DNA of 64,000 bases from Symsagittifera roscoffensis (taxonomy: Eukaryota; Xenacoelomorpha; Acoela; Convolutidae), in the NCBI RefSeq assembly GCF_963678635.1, contig NC_087066.1:3474485-3538484 (forward strand), written 5' to 3'. Below are positions 43,996 to 53,916 of the stretch, piece by piece. A program made the translations under genes and the position numbers. The notes under the pieces are model-generated. The model was not told the DNA's origin, ran no database searches, and saw only the letters and a list, made by a program, of their open reading frames with translations. Every line of letters starts with the position of its first letter. Position 1 is the first letter of the stretch.

Positions 43996-46900
43996 TTACT
44001 TTTTAAATTCTACTTTCTTTAATATTTTAGATTGGGGGATGAACATTTTGTAGTTTTTACGTGGTTGATTTCGGAGTCTTGTTGTTTTTCTAGGTTCTGA
44101 TTTGTCCATTTCTTCTTGGGGTATTATTTGTTCTGTCATTTTTCTGTTTTTTCTTTGCTTTTGAGATTCTTTGTGGTCTAGATTTTTTGTAGTGCTTTTG
44201 GTGGCGGTTGGTTTTGTGTTTTGATTTTCGGTGGGGTTATCATTTTGTTCTGTATTTTTCAGATGTGGTTCGTTTTGAACTATTTTTAATCCTGTGAAAG
44301 AATATAATTGGGTCAATTCGCGGAGTGCGTATTCTTTTGGGTAGTAAGGTAATAGGTTGTTTCGGTGCTGGACGATTTCTTTTTCATTTGAGTCGGTAAT
44401 TTTATATGTGACATCAGTGGGTCTTGCAATTATTTGGTATGGTCCTTTTCGGAGGGGTTGTAATTTTTTAGAAATTCCTTTTTGAGTATTAAAATTAGGT
44501 ATCAAAACAAATGTTCCAATTTTTAATTCGGAAGCTGGTGTAAAACGTGAATTGATTTGTTCATTTATGTTTTGTCTTTGTAATAACTTTTTTGTTATTT
44601 TTTGGTAAATTTCATTGTGTTTCTTATCTCTATTTAGAATCCATTCGGTGTGTGTACCGGAGGCTAGTTTAAGAATTTGTGGGTGATGAAAATGATCTTC
44701 ATCGTGTGTATGTAAAGGTAGGTTATAACAAATTGAGTCTTTATTTGGTTGACAATAACCTTGTGCGTTTTTATGGGAATTTGCTGTAAACATTATTGGT
44801 TTGCGTGGCTTTTGGTTAAAAACCATTTCATATGGTGACATTCCTAAAGTTGTCGTGATTTGTGAATTATATGCCAATGGAAATAATTTTACATCTGCTG
44901 ACCATTCGGTGTATTTTGTATCATTTCCGTTGATGATACATCTAAGATATTCTTGTAGTGAACGGTTCATACCTTCGACTAAGCCGTTTGTCCAAGGTGC
45001 ATGAGATGTACGTGGTTTGTGTTTAATGTTGTATAAATGACATAGTGTTATTATTTCATTATTGATGAATTCTGTACCGTTGTCTGTGACTAAAATTTCT
45101 GGTAGTCCAAATTTTGCTATCCAGTGTTCATAAAGTGTTGTATATGCGTAATAAGCATTACAATGTGGTACTGGGTTAAGTGCTACATAGTGTGTGAATG
45201 CGTCAACAATTACCATAATGTAGGAATTTCCTTCTGATGAGGGTGAAATTGGGCCTTTAGTATCAAATGAGATACGGTGGTTAAAGTACAAACTTTGTCC
45301 TTTAAAATCTTGTTTTTGTGCTATTTGTTTTTGATTTGGATAAGGTTTATTTAGTTGACATACTATACAATCATTGCATAGTACTTTTATCCAGATTGGT
45401 GCATTTGGGAAGTAAAAATTTTGTATAAAATTTGAATATGTTTTTTCTGATCCAGAGTGTCCTTTAATATTTTGAGTATGTGAGATATTAAAAGCGATGA
45501 GAATCATACTTAAAGGAAGACAGGGGACTGTAGATTCGTTTAAGTTATATTCTAAAAGTTCTGTAGTTTCATTGATTGTTGTGTTATTAAATTTGCGAAA
45601 ATATCGGAGGAGTGTCTTGTTGCCTAGTATGGTTGAATCTGCTTTGGTAGGTTTAGTTTTATATTTGTGCCATGATTTTAGTTGTCGAATTATTGGGTCA
45701 AGATTTTGGTATTGTTTTAGTGTTGAAATTGTAATTGTTTCTGTTGGAGGGAGAAAAATGTTTTCAATTTCGAATTTAGATAAGGGTATTGTATCTAATG
45801 GGTCATGAAGGTCAAAAACTTGATTTATTGTGTATTTCGAATCGTTTGTTTGTGGTCCTGATAAATTTATTTTATCAGTTAAATTTTCTTTTTCTATTAG
45901 TGGAAAATGGTCTTTTTTAGTTTGGTGTTGTTTTGTTCGTTTTTGTTGGATGTTATTTTTTATCCATTGAGAATATGGAATTGGTTTAAAAGTTGATGTT
46001 CCAAGTAGGTCAACTTCATAATGATTATTTTGACAATCTAAATAAAGTGGGAAATGTTGTAAACTATTTATTTGTGATTGTTCAATATCAGTTTTTACTG
46101 CATATTTGCATTCTAATCGGGGTGATGTTTCGTTTTCTGCAAGGTAGAATTTTATGTTTTTGGGTATTTCGACTGTTGTTTTTCGTGTAAGTAATTCAGG
46201 TGGTGTATTTCGACTTAAGGTGTCCGGTAATGCAAGATTTTTTCCTGCAGTCCAAACTATATGTAAGTTTGGAAATTTCATTAGAATTAGTTGAAATCTG
46301 TAAACTCGGTGGTTTGGATTAGATTTTTGTGTAAAAAGAAAAATGATTGGTTTATGGTCTGTGAATAAAACTGTGGGATGTTTTGATCCAAGTATCAGAA
46401 ATTCATATTCTGTTAGTGTATATATTATGGCTGTACATTCTCTCATTAGAGTTGAGAGTCGTAGCTCTGCTTGAGTGAATAATCGGGAATTTGCTGATAT
46501 CAGGTTCATTTTATTTGTACCATTATGTGATTGTAATAGTGCTGCGCCGATGCCAAAGTTTGAAGCATCGCACATTGCATAAAATGGTTGATCAGGGTCT
46601 GGAATTGTGTTCGAAATCTGTTCAGTTAAAAGTTTCTTTATTTCTTCGAATCGTGCTTGATGTTCTGTATTCCATTCAAAATTATTTTGTTGTCTAAGGA
46701 TGTTGTAAAATGGTCGTAGATATAATTGCATTTTATAAACGTATTTGCTTAAAAAATTTAACATTCCAAGGAATTCTTGGATTTTCTTTTTATTTGTTGG
46801 TGGTTGAAGTTTTTGAATAGCGTCAATGCGTGATTTCAGTGGAGTGATTGTTTTTCTTTCTATGTTATGTCCTAAGAATTTGACTCTTGTCAAAAAGAAG

Positions 46901-49572
46901 TGTGATTTATCGGGTGCTGCCTTCAGATTTTCGTTCTGAAGTATTTGGTGATATTTTTCTAAAACATTGAACATTTCGTCTTTTGTTTGTGATTGCATAA
47001 AAACATCGTCTAGATAGGTGATTGCGTTTTTCTTGAGTATTAGTGGTCTAAAAATTTTGCTCATAAAAGCTGAAAATGCTGCTGGTCCTATGGATATTCC
47101 ATAGAATAAGCGGTTGAATTCATATTGTTGGTTTCCGATAACAAATTGTGTTAAACGTCGTGATTGTTCATCTAGTGGCATTTGATTGTATGCACTGTTC
47201 ATATCGGCGGTTGTGAAGTATTTACCGTTTATTTTTGTTAAAATTACTTGTATTGGTTCAATGGGCCAATTACATTTTGATTCATCTATGAGTGAATTGA
47301 GGTATCTAGCATCGAGAACGATTTTTAATGATTCTCCTTTAGCTAGAATAATAACGGGGTTGATGAATGTGTTGCCTTTTGGTTGTTCTTCTTTGTTTAC
47401 TGGTGATATAATGTTGTATTGTTCTAAAATATCAAGTAATCTGTTTAATTTGTCATGTAAGTGAATTGGTACTTTACTTGCTCTCTGTTTTTTGAAAACT
47501 GCGTCTGGTTTTAATGGGAGATGTAGTGATGAACTGATTTTGCCAACATCGAATTTTGATGTTGCATAGACTGATGAGTATTTAATCAGCTGTTTGGCTA
47601 ATTTTTCGAATTCGTCTTGTGTTATTTGTGAATGTTGAAAATTAAACATTGTTAAAAATTTCTGTTGGTCTTCTGTATAGTTACTGATGTTGAATGTAGG
47701 TTTGAAATATGGAGTTTTTGTGAAATAATCCGTATTTCTGTTTTCGTGATTTATTATGTTGTTTATCGATAATTCTTCATTAAGAATTGTAGATTGACAA
47801 ATATCTAACAATTGAAGTATATTATTTACGCGATAGGCTTTTTCGTGTATTGGTGATATTGTGGCGTTAGTTTCACAATATCCTAAAAGTCCTAAAGGTA
47901 ATGTTACTTGGTAAGGTGTGTTGTTATAAACATGTAAGGAAATAATATCTGAATTCGAATTTTTCAAATATTTTATTGAAGAGATTGTGATTTTGAAAAA
48001 TTTGTGAATAGGTTTGAATTCAAAATCTGACATACAAAATTTTTGTTTGTTTTGTTCTTTATCATATTGGTGAACTTGTTTAATTGAAAAATTATAAATA
48101 TTTCCTGATAGTGGTTTCAGGTGTTTTCTTTGTTGGTTAAATATCGGGTAAAATTTTGAAAAGAATGGTGGTTGTTTATTTAATCTTTGAAAAAATGTTA
48201 AGGATGTGTCCTTTGTTTTTGTATATTTATCTTTGATTAATATTTTACTATTTAGGATGTTAATTGTTGGTATATACTTTGAAATAAATGGTATTCCAAT
48301 GATATTATATTTAATATCAGTGATATGGAATATTTGCTTAAATGGCTTATTTAGAATTTTGCTTTGCTCCATTGTTCTGGTGGGGAGGAGAAATAATTGG
48401 ATTTTTCCGTAGTTTGTCAATGTTGATCCTTGTGCTGTTGCTAGTTTACTAGAGGTTTCAAGAGGCGTTAGCTTTGGGTGTAAAGTTTTTATTTCATTCC
48501 ATGTGGGAATGTTTATTATGTTTGATTCTGCTCCTGAATCAATTAAAAAATCGATTTCAAGGTCTGGTGGTTGAAATTCTTTGTTTCTTGGGCTTTCTAA
48601 GAGAAATGGTATTGTCCAAATTTTTTCTTTGGGTTGTTCTTTTTGTATATTTTGATAGATGTGATTTGTGTTCAAGCATTTCGTTTTGACATTTGTATTG
48701 GGTTGATTTGCAGTGTTAGTTGCATTCGTTTCTTGCGTTGTTGGTGTAAAATTTATGGGTGTAGTGTGATAATTTTGAAGAAATTCTGATTGATTTTCAT
48801 ATATGTGTGATGATAAGGGTTGTTCATATATGACAGATTCATAGTCATTCTCGACTTTTATCATATTGATAGAAAGAGTGTTTTCTATGTCACTTTCTGA
48901 ATCTGATGATGTACAGTTTATTTGATTGAGTTGTAACGTATCAGTTACTGTGTCATCAATACCTGGAGGGTCTGATGTTGTTTCTGGACTAGACTGTACT
49001 TGATTGATTTGTCTTTGATGTTTAGGTGTACTGCTTCTGTGACGATTATTAGAGTTATTGTAGTGATTATTATTCCGATGTGGTGATTGGGAATAATTTC
49101 TATAACGATTATTATAACTTGAATGTCGGTTTTGTGAATTATTTCGCGATCTATTTTGATAATTGCTGTTTGGTCTGTTATAGTTTGATCTATTATATGA
49201 ATTATTCCTTGATCGATTGTTCGGGTAATTCTGGTTTCGGTTGTTTGAATAACTTCTATTTCGATTATAGGAGTAGTTTCTATTCCTATTGTATGATGAA
49301 TTTCGTGATTGGTTGTTTGGGTAGTTATTATTTCTTGATTGGGAATTAGATCTAGAAACAAATCGTTGTGTATTTGAATTTGATCTGGAGTAGTTATTTC
49401 TACTGTTTGGTCTATTGTAGTGATTTTGTGATGAACTTTGCGTGTTTCTTCGTTCTGGTGATCTTCCTCTATAACTTGAGTTATATGGGGATTGATTTCT
49501 TGTATAGCTTGTGTTGTTCGGGAGTGGTTTTCCTGAACTGTTGTTGCTATATACATTTTTGTTTGGTAGGTT
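43996..49572 (-). CDS. pol: Pol polyprotein (linker-PR-RT-RNase H-IN), in frame with gag after TAA
   Basis: The frame is open from directly after the gag TAA (49575-49573) to 43996: 236 codons, then the first Met at 48864, then 1,622 residues. Numbering from that Met: protease DSGAESNI (D109); RT about 455-640 with VLDARYLNSL, TADMNSAYNQMPL and YLDD (617-620); RNase H with CDAS (D766), E809, TDHK (D836) and LPDTLSR (D881); integrase zinc-binding HTQNIKGH…CNDCIVC (1129-1169), catalytic D1201, D1261 and E1297 with the normal 35-residue spacing of the last two; a GPY/F-like module RKGPYQIIA…HRNNLLPYY near 1500. Domain order is Ty3/gypsy. The 236-residue linker is rich in N, R, S and Y. Expression presumably needs readthrough of the gag stop, or the TAA is a recent mutation. 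Confidence 0.93.
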   Translation of the reverse strand, partial: NLPNKNVYSNNSSGKPLPNNTSYTRNQSPYNSSYRGRSPERRNTQSSSQNHYNRPNSRNNYSRSNSNTQRFVSRSNSQSRNNNYPNNQSRNSSYNRNRNYSYNRNRSYSNNRNQNYPNNRSRNNSYNRSNYNRPNSNYQNRSRNNSQNRHSSYNNRYRNYSQSPHRNNNHYNNSNNRHRSSTPKHQRQINQVQSSPETTSDPPGIDDTVTDTLQLNQINCTSSDSESDIENTLSINMIKVENDYESVIYEQPLSSHIYENQSEFLQNYHTTPINFTPTTQETNATNTANQPNTNVKTKCLNTNHIYQNIQKEQPKEKIWTIPFLLESPRNKEFQPPDLEIDFLIDSGAESNIINIPTWNEIKTLHPKLTPLETSSKLATAQGSTLTNYGKIQLFLLPTRTMEQSKILNKPFKQIFHITDIKYNIIGIPFISKYIPTINILNSKILIKDKYTKTKDTSLTFFQRLNKQPPFFSKFYPIFNQQRKHLKPLSGNIYNFSIKQVHQYDKEQNKQKFCMSDFEFKPIHKFFKITISSIKYLKNSNSDIISLHVYNNTPYQVTLPLGLLGYCETNATISPIHEKAYRVNNILQLLDICQSTILNEELSINNIINHENRNTDYFTKTPYFKPTFNISNYTEDQQKFLTMFNFQHSQITQDEFEKLAKQLIKYSSVYATSKFDVGKISSSLHLPLKPDAVFKKQRASKVPIHLHDKLNRLLDILEQYNIISPVNKEEQPKGNTFINPVIILAKGESLKIVLDARYLNSLIDESKCNWPIEPIQVILTKINGKYFTTADMNSAYNQMPLDEQSRRLTQFVIGNQQYEFNRLFYGISIGPAAFSAFMSKIFRPLILKKNAITYLDDVFMQSQTKDEMFNVLEKYHQILQNENLKAAPDKSHFFLTRVKFLGHNIERKTITPLKSRIDAIQKLQPPTNKKKIQEFLGMLNFLSKYVYKMQLYLRPFYNILRQQNNFEWNTEHQARFEEIKKLLTEQISNTIPDPDQPFYAMCDASNFGIGAALLQSHNGTNKMNLISANSRLFTQAELRLSTLMRECTAIIYTLTEYEFLILGSKHPTVLFTDHKPIIFLFTQKSNPNHRVYRFQLILMKFPNLHIVWTAGKNLALPDTLSRNTPPELLTRKTTVEIPKNIKFYLAENETSPRLECKYAVKTDIEQSQINSLQHFPLYLDCQNNHYEVDLLGTSTFKPIPYSQWIKNNIQQKRTKQHQTKKDHFPLIEKENLTDKINLSGPQTNDSKYTINQVFDLHDPLDTIPLSKFEIENIFLPPTETITISTLKQYQNLDPIIRQLKSWHKYKTKPTKADSTILGNKTLLRYFRKFNNTTINETTELLEYNLNESTVPCLPLSMILIAFNISHTQNIKGHSGSEKTYSNFIQNFYFPNAPIWIKVLCNDCIVCQLNKPYPNQKQIAQKQDFKGQSLYFNHRISFDTKGPISPSSEGNSYIMVIVDAFTHYVALNPVPHCNAYYAYTTLYEHWIAKFGLPEILVTDNGTEFINNEIITLCHLYNIKHKPRTSHAPWTNGLVEGMNRSLQEYLRCIINGNDTKYTEWSADVKLFPLAYNSQITTTLGMSPYEMVFNQKPRKPIMFTANSHKNAQGYCQPNKDSICYNLPLHTHDEDHFHHPQILKLASGTHTEWILNRDKKHNEIYQKITKKLLQRQNINEQINSRFTPASELKIGTFVLIPNFNTQKGISKKLQPLRKGPYQIIARPTDVTYKITDSNEKEIVQHRNNLLPYYPKEYALRELTQLYSFTGLKIVQNEPHLKNTEQNDNPTENQNTKPTATKSTTKNLDHKESQKQRKNRKMTEQIIPQEEMDKSEPRKTTRLRNQPRKNYKMFIPQSKILKKVEFKK

Positions 49573-49575
49573 TTA
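49573..49575 (-). promoter_or_regulatory. Candidate gag/pol stop-readthrough site (TAA)
   Basis: The codon order on the minus strand is AAA AAA GAT TAA AAC CTA CCA. Gag and pol are in the same frame with only this stop between them. The downstream bases are not the CARYYA context of tobamoviruses and I see no obvious pseudoknot, so either a different readthrough signal or a copy-specific nonsense mutation is possible. Confidence 0.6.
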
Positions 49576-52224
49576 ATCTTTCTTCATGTATTGATAAAAT
49601 GACTTATTTGGTTCTTTGTATTTGTGAGGTTTATTTTGACTATCTTGCTGCTTTTGTCTACATTCGGAAATACTATGTCCGTATCGTCGGCAATAATTAC
49701 ACCATTTTTTGAAAGATGGTTTGCCTTTAAAGTTTGGGTTCTTTTCGTAAATATTGAGTATTTCAGTGATTTTTTCAACGAGATCTGTGTCTGATTCTTG
49801 TATATTATTAATATTAGTGGAAGTTGTTTCAATTCTGTTTACGTATTGTAATTTCAGATTTTCCGTTTCTTCTAGTTTCATCGTGATTTCTGCTTGTTCT
49901 AGTTTGTCTACTAGTTTTCTAAAATCTAAATCGGGTTCTCGAATTGAAGAAGGATGGGATGCTCTCTTTTTTATTGCTATTTTCCTTAATTGTGGTGTTA
50001 AGGTCATCATTAAGATTTCTGTCATCTTTGTGTTTTTATAGTCGTGTGTATTTAGTGAATATGCTTTTCGAACTAGTGTTTCGATTCTTACTGCTAATTG
50101 CTTGATGGTTTCGTTTGGTAATCTGCGAATTTCATTGCATAAAACTCTTTGTTGTTGTTTGTTTCTTTCGGAGTCAAACATTTTTGAAAATTCTTGTGTA
50201 AATCTTTTCCAGTTTGATTTTATTTCTAGGGGTAGTACTGAAAACCATTTTTGGGCTGCGCCGTCTAAAGTTGTTTGTATCAACGCTGTGCGCCGATGTA
50301 TCCAGTTTTGATGTAATGGTGTATTAATTGGTTCAGGTCCAATGTTTAAAATCAAATTTGCTGTTACTGCATTTAAATAATCTTCTACAGAGTATTCAGG
50401 GTCTGTTCCTGTGAAAACCATTAAAGGTTTGTTTGATGTTATTGATGATCCACCCATAAGGTATGGATTCATTGTCATTTGTAATGATTCTGCTGCATTT
50501 GGCATTTGAGAAAAATTTGAAAGTTGATTTCTTGTTATTTCATGTTGTTGGAGATAATATGGGAGTGGTATTTCATTTTGCATTTGTGTTGGTTGATATG
50601 AGTGTGCAGTCATTGGATTTTGTTGTTGAATTGGTTGAAAAGATTGTGTATTATTTGGATTTTGTTGTTGAATTGGTTGTTGATGTTGTGCATCTATCTG
50701 TTGTGGAGAAAAATTTCTATGATTCGTACGTGTTTTCTGTATTCCTTGTCTACGATATTCTTGAGTATATGGTGCAAATATATCTGGTTGTAAAAAATCA
50801 TCATCTGAGGATAAATAATCCATTTGATAAGATGTTTGTTTTTTATTTTTATTTTGTTGAAAAAATGGGTAATTTTCACGGTGATCCTGTGGAGGATTTG
50901 TTTGGAAATTTTTGGAATTATATTGGGCCGTTGGGTTATCCCAGTTTCGAGGTTTTGTATATTGGTTAAAATTTCTTTGTGGTTGATAACTTGTTTTTGA
51001 CGGATGTGTATAATTATAATTATGGTCTGCAAAATTGTTTCTAGTGAATGTTTTGCGTGTTTTTGATGGTATTGTCATGGGTCTATATGTTTGGTAATCC
51101 ATATGTGAATATTTTGGAGCAACCGAAGGTTTAACGGTCGATTGTAAGGTTACTTGTGTTTGTGAAAGATTTGTATTTCTTGGTGTTGTTAAATTCGGGC
51201 GTATTGGTGAAATACTTTGTTGTGTAGTTGTTGTGTGTACAATTTCTTCATTTATGAAGTGTGATGGTGTCTGTATATCTTGTTGAGTAAGATTCCTAGT
51301 TCCATTGAGGTTTTCGTTGTGTATGACTGTAGAGTTAAAACTATTATTTTGTGTATCGGGTAGAAATGTATTATAGTTTAATGGTGTTGCATCAATGGTT
51401 AAAGGTATTACTCTTACATAATCTCTTATGTAAGATATTGTACCTATTGCTTGACTTGATATTGATTGTGGAAAGTTTATAAATGCGGGGTGAGACCATT
51501 CGGGGTCCCAAACATAATCTGATTGTTCGGTGATGGCGGTATCATCGTTCGAATTTTGGGGTCTAAAATTTTTTCTTGCTTGTGCAATTAAATCAATATT
51601 GTGTGTGAAATAATCTATTATGAACCATGCCAAAATTTTTTGTAGATCGTGTTTTGTATGTTGTGAAACGTCGTCTTTCGTGAAATTTTCTTTTATAATG
51701 TTTAAATAACTAGAGAGTAGTGTGATTTCATGTCGTACTCTTAAATGTTTAGATGTATCTGTCGGTGAGACATTTGTTAATGGGATTTCGTTTTCTAATA
51801 TTGAAATATAACTATATATTATTGCGAAAACTTCATTTGTGAAAATGGAGTTTGCTCTTTGTGAGTTATGGTATTGTATGCTTTTTATATATTCTGAAAA
51901 AACTTTTGAAAATTGTAAATCAAGATCGTCTGTTTGAATAGTATATGTTCTATTATTATGGTTTGGGGAAGTGAATTCTATAGAGTAGATTCCGTACTGT
52001 TGTGTTATGTTGCATATATCTTTTAGATAGTGGTCTATGATTTGTCTTTTGATTTTTACATCGGGAAACTCTGTTTTACATGGACTGATTCCGGGTTCAA
52101 ATAAATTTATGAGTAAATTTTGACAAAATATGTGTTGTCCTCTATCAGTATCTGCATCTACTATAAAAGGAAAGATTTCATCATCATCTGGAGTTTCGTC
52201 ACCTGGGGTGTGCGTTGAACTCAT
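49573..52224 (-). CDS. gag: Gag polyprotein, 883 aa
   Basis: ATG at 52224 (AAAATGAG), TAA at 49573. The order is an acidic, folded-looking N-terminal ~330 residues; a Q/N/P-rich low-complexity region about 340-600 (repeats such as QPIQQQNPN); a retrotransposon-gag-like helical domain about 620-790 (LDGAAQKWFSVLP, NETIKQLAVRIETLVRKAY); a region with PSSIREPDLDFRKLVDKLEQ; and a single CCHC zinc knuckle with C842, C845, H850 and C855 (CX2CX4HX4C), followed by a basic tail. It forms the virus-like particle and binds RNA. It is larger than most Ty3/gypsy Gags (about 300-600 aa). It overlaps the upstream 155-aa ORF by 26 nt and is in the same frame as pol. Confidence 0.92.
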   Translation of the reverse strand: MSSTHTPGDETPDDDEIFPFIVDADTDRGQHIFCQNLLINLFEPGISPCKTEFPDVKIKRQIIDHYLKDICNITQQYGIYSIEFTSPNHNNRTYTIQTDDLDLQFSKVFSEYIKSIQYHNSQRANSIFTNEVFAIIYSYISILENEIPLTNVSPTDTSKHLRVRHEITLLSSYLNIIKENFTKDDVSQHTKHDLQKILAWFIIDYFTHNIDLIAQARKNFRPQNSNDDTAITEQSDYVWDPEWSHPAFINFPQSISSQAIGTISYIRDYVRVIPLTIDATPLNYNTFLPDTQNNSFNSTVIHNENLNGTRNLTQQDIQTPSHFINEEIVHTTTTQQSISPIRPNLTTPRNTNLSQTQVTLQSTVKPSVAPKYSHMDYQTYRPMTIPSKTRKTFTRNNFADHNYNYTHPSKTSYQPQRNFNQYTKPRNWDNPTAQYNSKNFQTNPPQDHRENYPFFQQNKNKKQTSYQMDYLSSDDDFLQPDIFAPYTQEYRRQGIQKTRTNHRNFSPQQIDAQHQQPIQQQNPNNTQSFQPIQQQNPMTAHSYQPTQMQNEIPLPYYLQQHEITRNQLSNFSQMPNAAESLQMTMNPYLMGGSSITSNKPLMVFTGTDPEYSVEDYLNAVTANLILNIGPEPINTPLHQNWIHRRTALIQTTLDGAAQKWFSVLPLEIKSNWKRFTQEFSKMFDSERNKQQQRVLCNEIRRLPNETIKQLAVRIETLVRKAYSLNTHDYKNTKMTEILMMTLTPQLRKIAIKKRASHPSSIREPDLDFRKLVDKLEQAEITMKLEETENLKLQYVNRIETTSTNINNIQESDTDLVEKITEILNIYEKNPNFKGKPSFKKWCNYCRRYGHSISECRQKQQDSQNKPHKYKEPNKSFYQYMKKD

Positions 52225-52666
52225 TTTTCCGTTCGATGACTGTTAATATGTAATTATTAATGTGTCGAATTGGTTGATTCCAATTGTATAAATGTACTGG
52301 TTTGTGTTTGTACTGCTTTTTTATTCTTCTTTTTCCTCTTTGTGATGAATTTGAAGTTGTCTCTGAGTCAGAGAAATATAATTGATCGTGAAGTGGGCAA
52401 TTTTTATCTATTGATTCTTTTAGTTTGTAAAGTTCGTCTAAACTGTTGGTTTCTGATTCTGAAAATGCGTTTCGATTTTTTGAAAATCTTTTTCTTGTTA
52501 TTTGTCTTTGTTTTGTTATGATTTTCCTCTTTAGTGTTTGTCGTTTTGTGTGAATGTATCCAACTGTTTGTGTATGCGGTGTGATTACAAGGTCGTATTT
52601 TTTGTTATCTATTTCACAATTGTGTAAAACGATTGTTTGTTTATTTCCTAGGTTTTTAAATGACAT
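52199..52666 (-). CDS. Basic upstream ORF before gag, 155 aa
   Basis: ATG at 52666, TGA at 52199; the last 26 nt overlap the start of gag in another frame. Residues ~40-62 form a very basic segment (RQTLKRKIITKQRQITRKRF), followed by a Ser/Glu-rich acidic part (SESETNSLDELYKL) and a second basic patch near residue 110-120 (RGKRRIKKQYKHK). This suggests a nucleic-acid-binding or nuclear protein. No family is recognised. Translation of gag would then need leaky scanning or reinitiation past this ORF. Confidence 0.6.
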   Translation of the reverse strand: MSFKNLGNKQTIVLHNCEIDNKKYDLVITPHTQTVGYIHTKRQTLKRKIITKQRQITRKRFSKNRNAFSESETNSLDELYKLKESIDKNCPLHDQLYFSDSETTSNSSQRGKRRIKKQYKHKPVHLYNWNQPIRHINNYILTVIERKNEFNAHPR

Positions 52667-53896
52667 AAGGTTTAGGATGACGGATGCAAATGATTGTTAA
52701 GTGAATTCTAATTGCTTAAACTGTTAGTCCTTACGATTTTTTGGTTAGCTTAACCTGGGTCTTTTTGTTCAGGGTTGGAGAGAAAAGTATATCGATTCCG
52801 AAGAATGATTTTTACTTTCTCGTGACTAGTATAAGCTAAGGTGTTAACTTACTTAATCTTACTTAGGGGTAGTGATTGTGTTCAAGGGTTGGAGAATAGT
52901 AAATCGATCCACAAGGTTCAGGTATAATTAGAACGCGAGTAGTTCGTTAGATACCATTTTAAACTTACTAAGTCTAAGATTTATCCTGGGTCTGGTAAGA
53001 GGGGGGATCAAGTGAAGGATGAATAACCGAAGTTCTTCACTGTTTATCTTAATTTGAATGATTAGTTTTGTTGAAAAATTTCTATTAGTCCTGGGTTTTT
53101 AGAAAGGGTTGGATAGTGAATCAACCTTTGAGGTCGTTAGACACTAGTTAAGTGGGCGGGGGAGAACAAAGTTGTTCTGTTTGATCCAAGGATAAGCCTT
53201 GATGATCAAGTTTGAAATTTAATTAAGTAGAAAATATTTTAAGATCCAAGGATAAGCCTTGATGATCTGATTTAAAATTTAAGTGAATTTAAGTTTTAAT
53301 AAAATTTTAAATGTGTGTAAAGGAAAGATTTAGTGTTTTATGATGTTAGTGAGTTGATGATTGCTGTTATGTTTTAGGTGATGAAGCTGGAACAACAGGA
53401 TGATTTATGATTACTAACCATTTATTGTCATGCTACTAATTTTTATTTTTATTTTCCAATAAATATTTTTCAAACATGTTTTGTATAATACTGCAGAGTT
53501 ATAGGAGAACGATCTGAGATCTTTTTATCAATCGTTATTGTATAATATTAATTTTGTTTAGCGCCTGAAATGGTTTTGAAGAGTAACTTCAAGATTTTAT
53601 GTTTGCAAATGGAAATCTAAATTCATTGCAAGTAATATTCTAAATACAAAAGTTTGTTCTGGCTTTTGCCGAACTATCATATAACTATACGGCAAGTTTC
53701 TGCTTTGTCGTATGTCGTCTCTGGTTCGAGGTCTTCTTCCAATTCCGGGTAGTTCTGTTATGGTTCGGAATATTGGCTCTGATCTATTGAGTCGGAGAGA
53801 CATTTCAATTAATTATTGTCGTATAACATTTTGTAAATGTTTTTGTCTAATTTCTAATCTATTTTGGTTAATTCTAATCTAGTAAGGTCTTGTTCG
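52667..53896 (-). promoter_or_regulatory. 5' leader of the element with repeated stem-loop motifs
   Basis: No long ORF. A 60-bp direct repeat starts with GATCCAAGGATAAGCCTTGA at 53183 and again at 53243; each copy can fold (AAGG/CCTT within TGATC…GATCA). Three copies of a GGGTTGGA-containing phrase followed by A/G and AATCGAT-like sequence lie at about 52772, 52885 and 53105. Repeats and hairpins in this position often serve RNA dimerisation, packaging or internal initiation, but this is inference. Confidence 0.5.
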
Positions 53897-53914
53897 AGAC
53901 TTATGGTCGCACCA
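53897..53914 (-). promoter_or_regulatory. Primer-binding site
   Basis: On the element strand the 5' LTR ends …TATAACTCA at 53917. After two bases (TC) comes TGGTGCGACCATAAGTCT, starting with the TGG that pairs with a tRNA 3' CCA. The complement runs on to resemble a T-loop (GTTCGAGAC), suggesting a long pairing region. I could not assign the tRNA. Confidence 0.7.
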
Positions 53915-53916
53915 GA

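Noticed and set aside
44801-48689. Several plus-strand ORFs opposite pol
   Set aside because: Antisense shadows of a well supported coding frame.
48864-48864. ATG at 48864 as an independent pol start
   Set aside because: The frame is open for 236 more codons upstream to the gag stop, so this is an internal methionine. A separate pol start would lack any upstream signal.
48945-49556. 203-codon minus-strand ORF between gag and pol
   Set aside because: It is an alternate frame of the N/R/S-rich linker. The gag/pol frame is continuous here and joins the protease directly, while this frame encodes only repetitive Ile/Thr-rich sequence.
50463-50969. 168-codon plus-strand ORF
   Set aside because: Antisense of the Q/N-rich part of gag; the low-complexity codons keep the opposite strand open.
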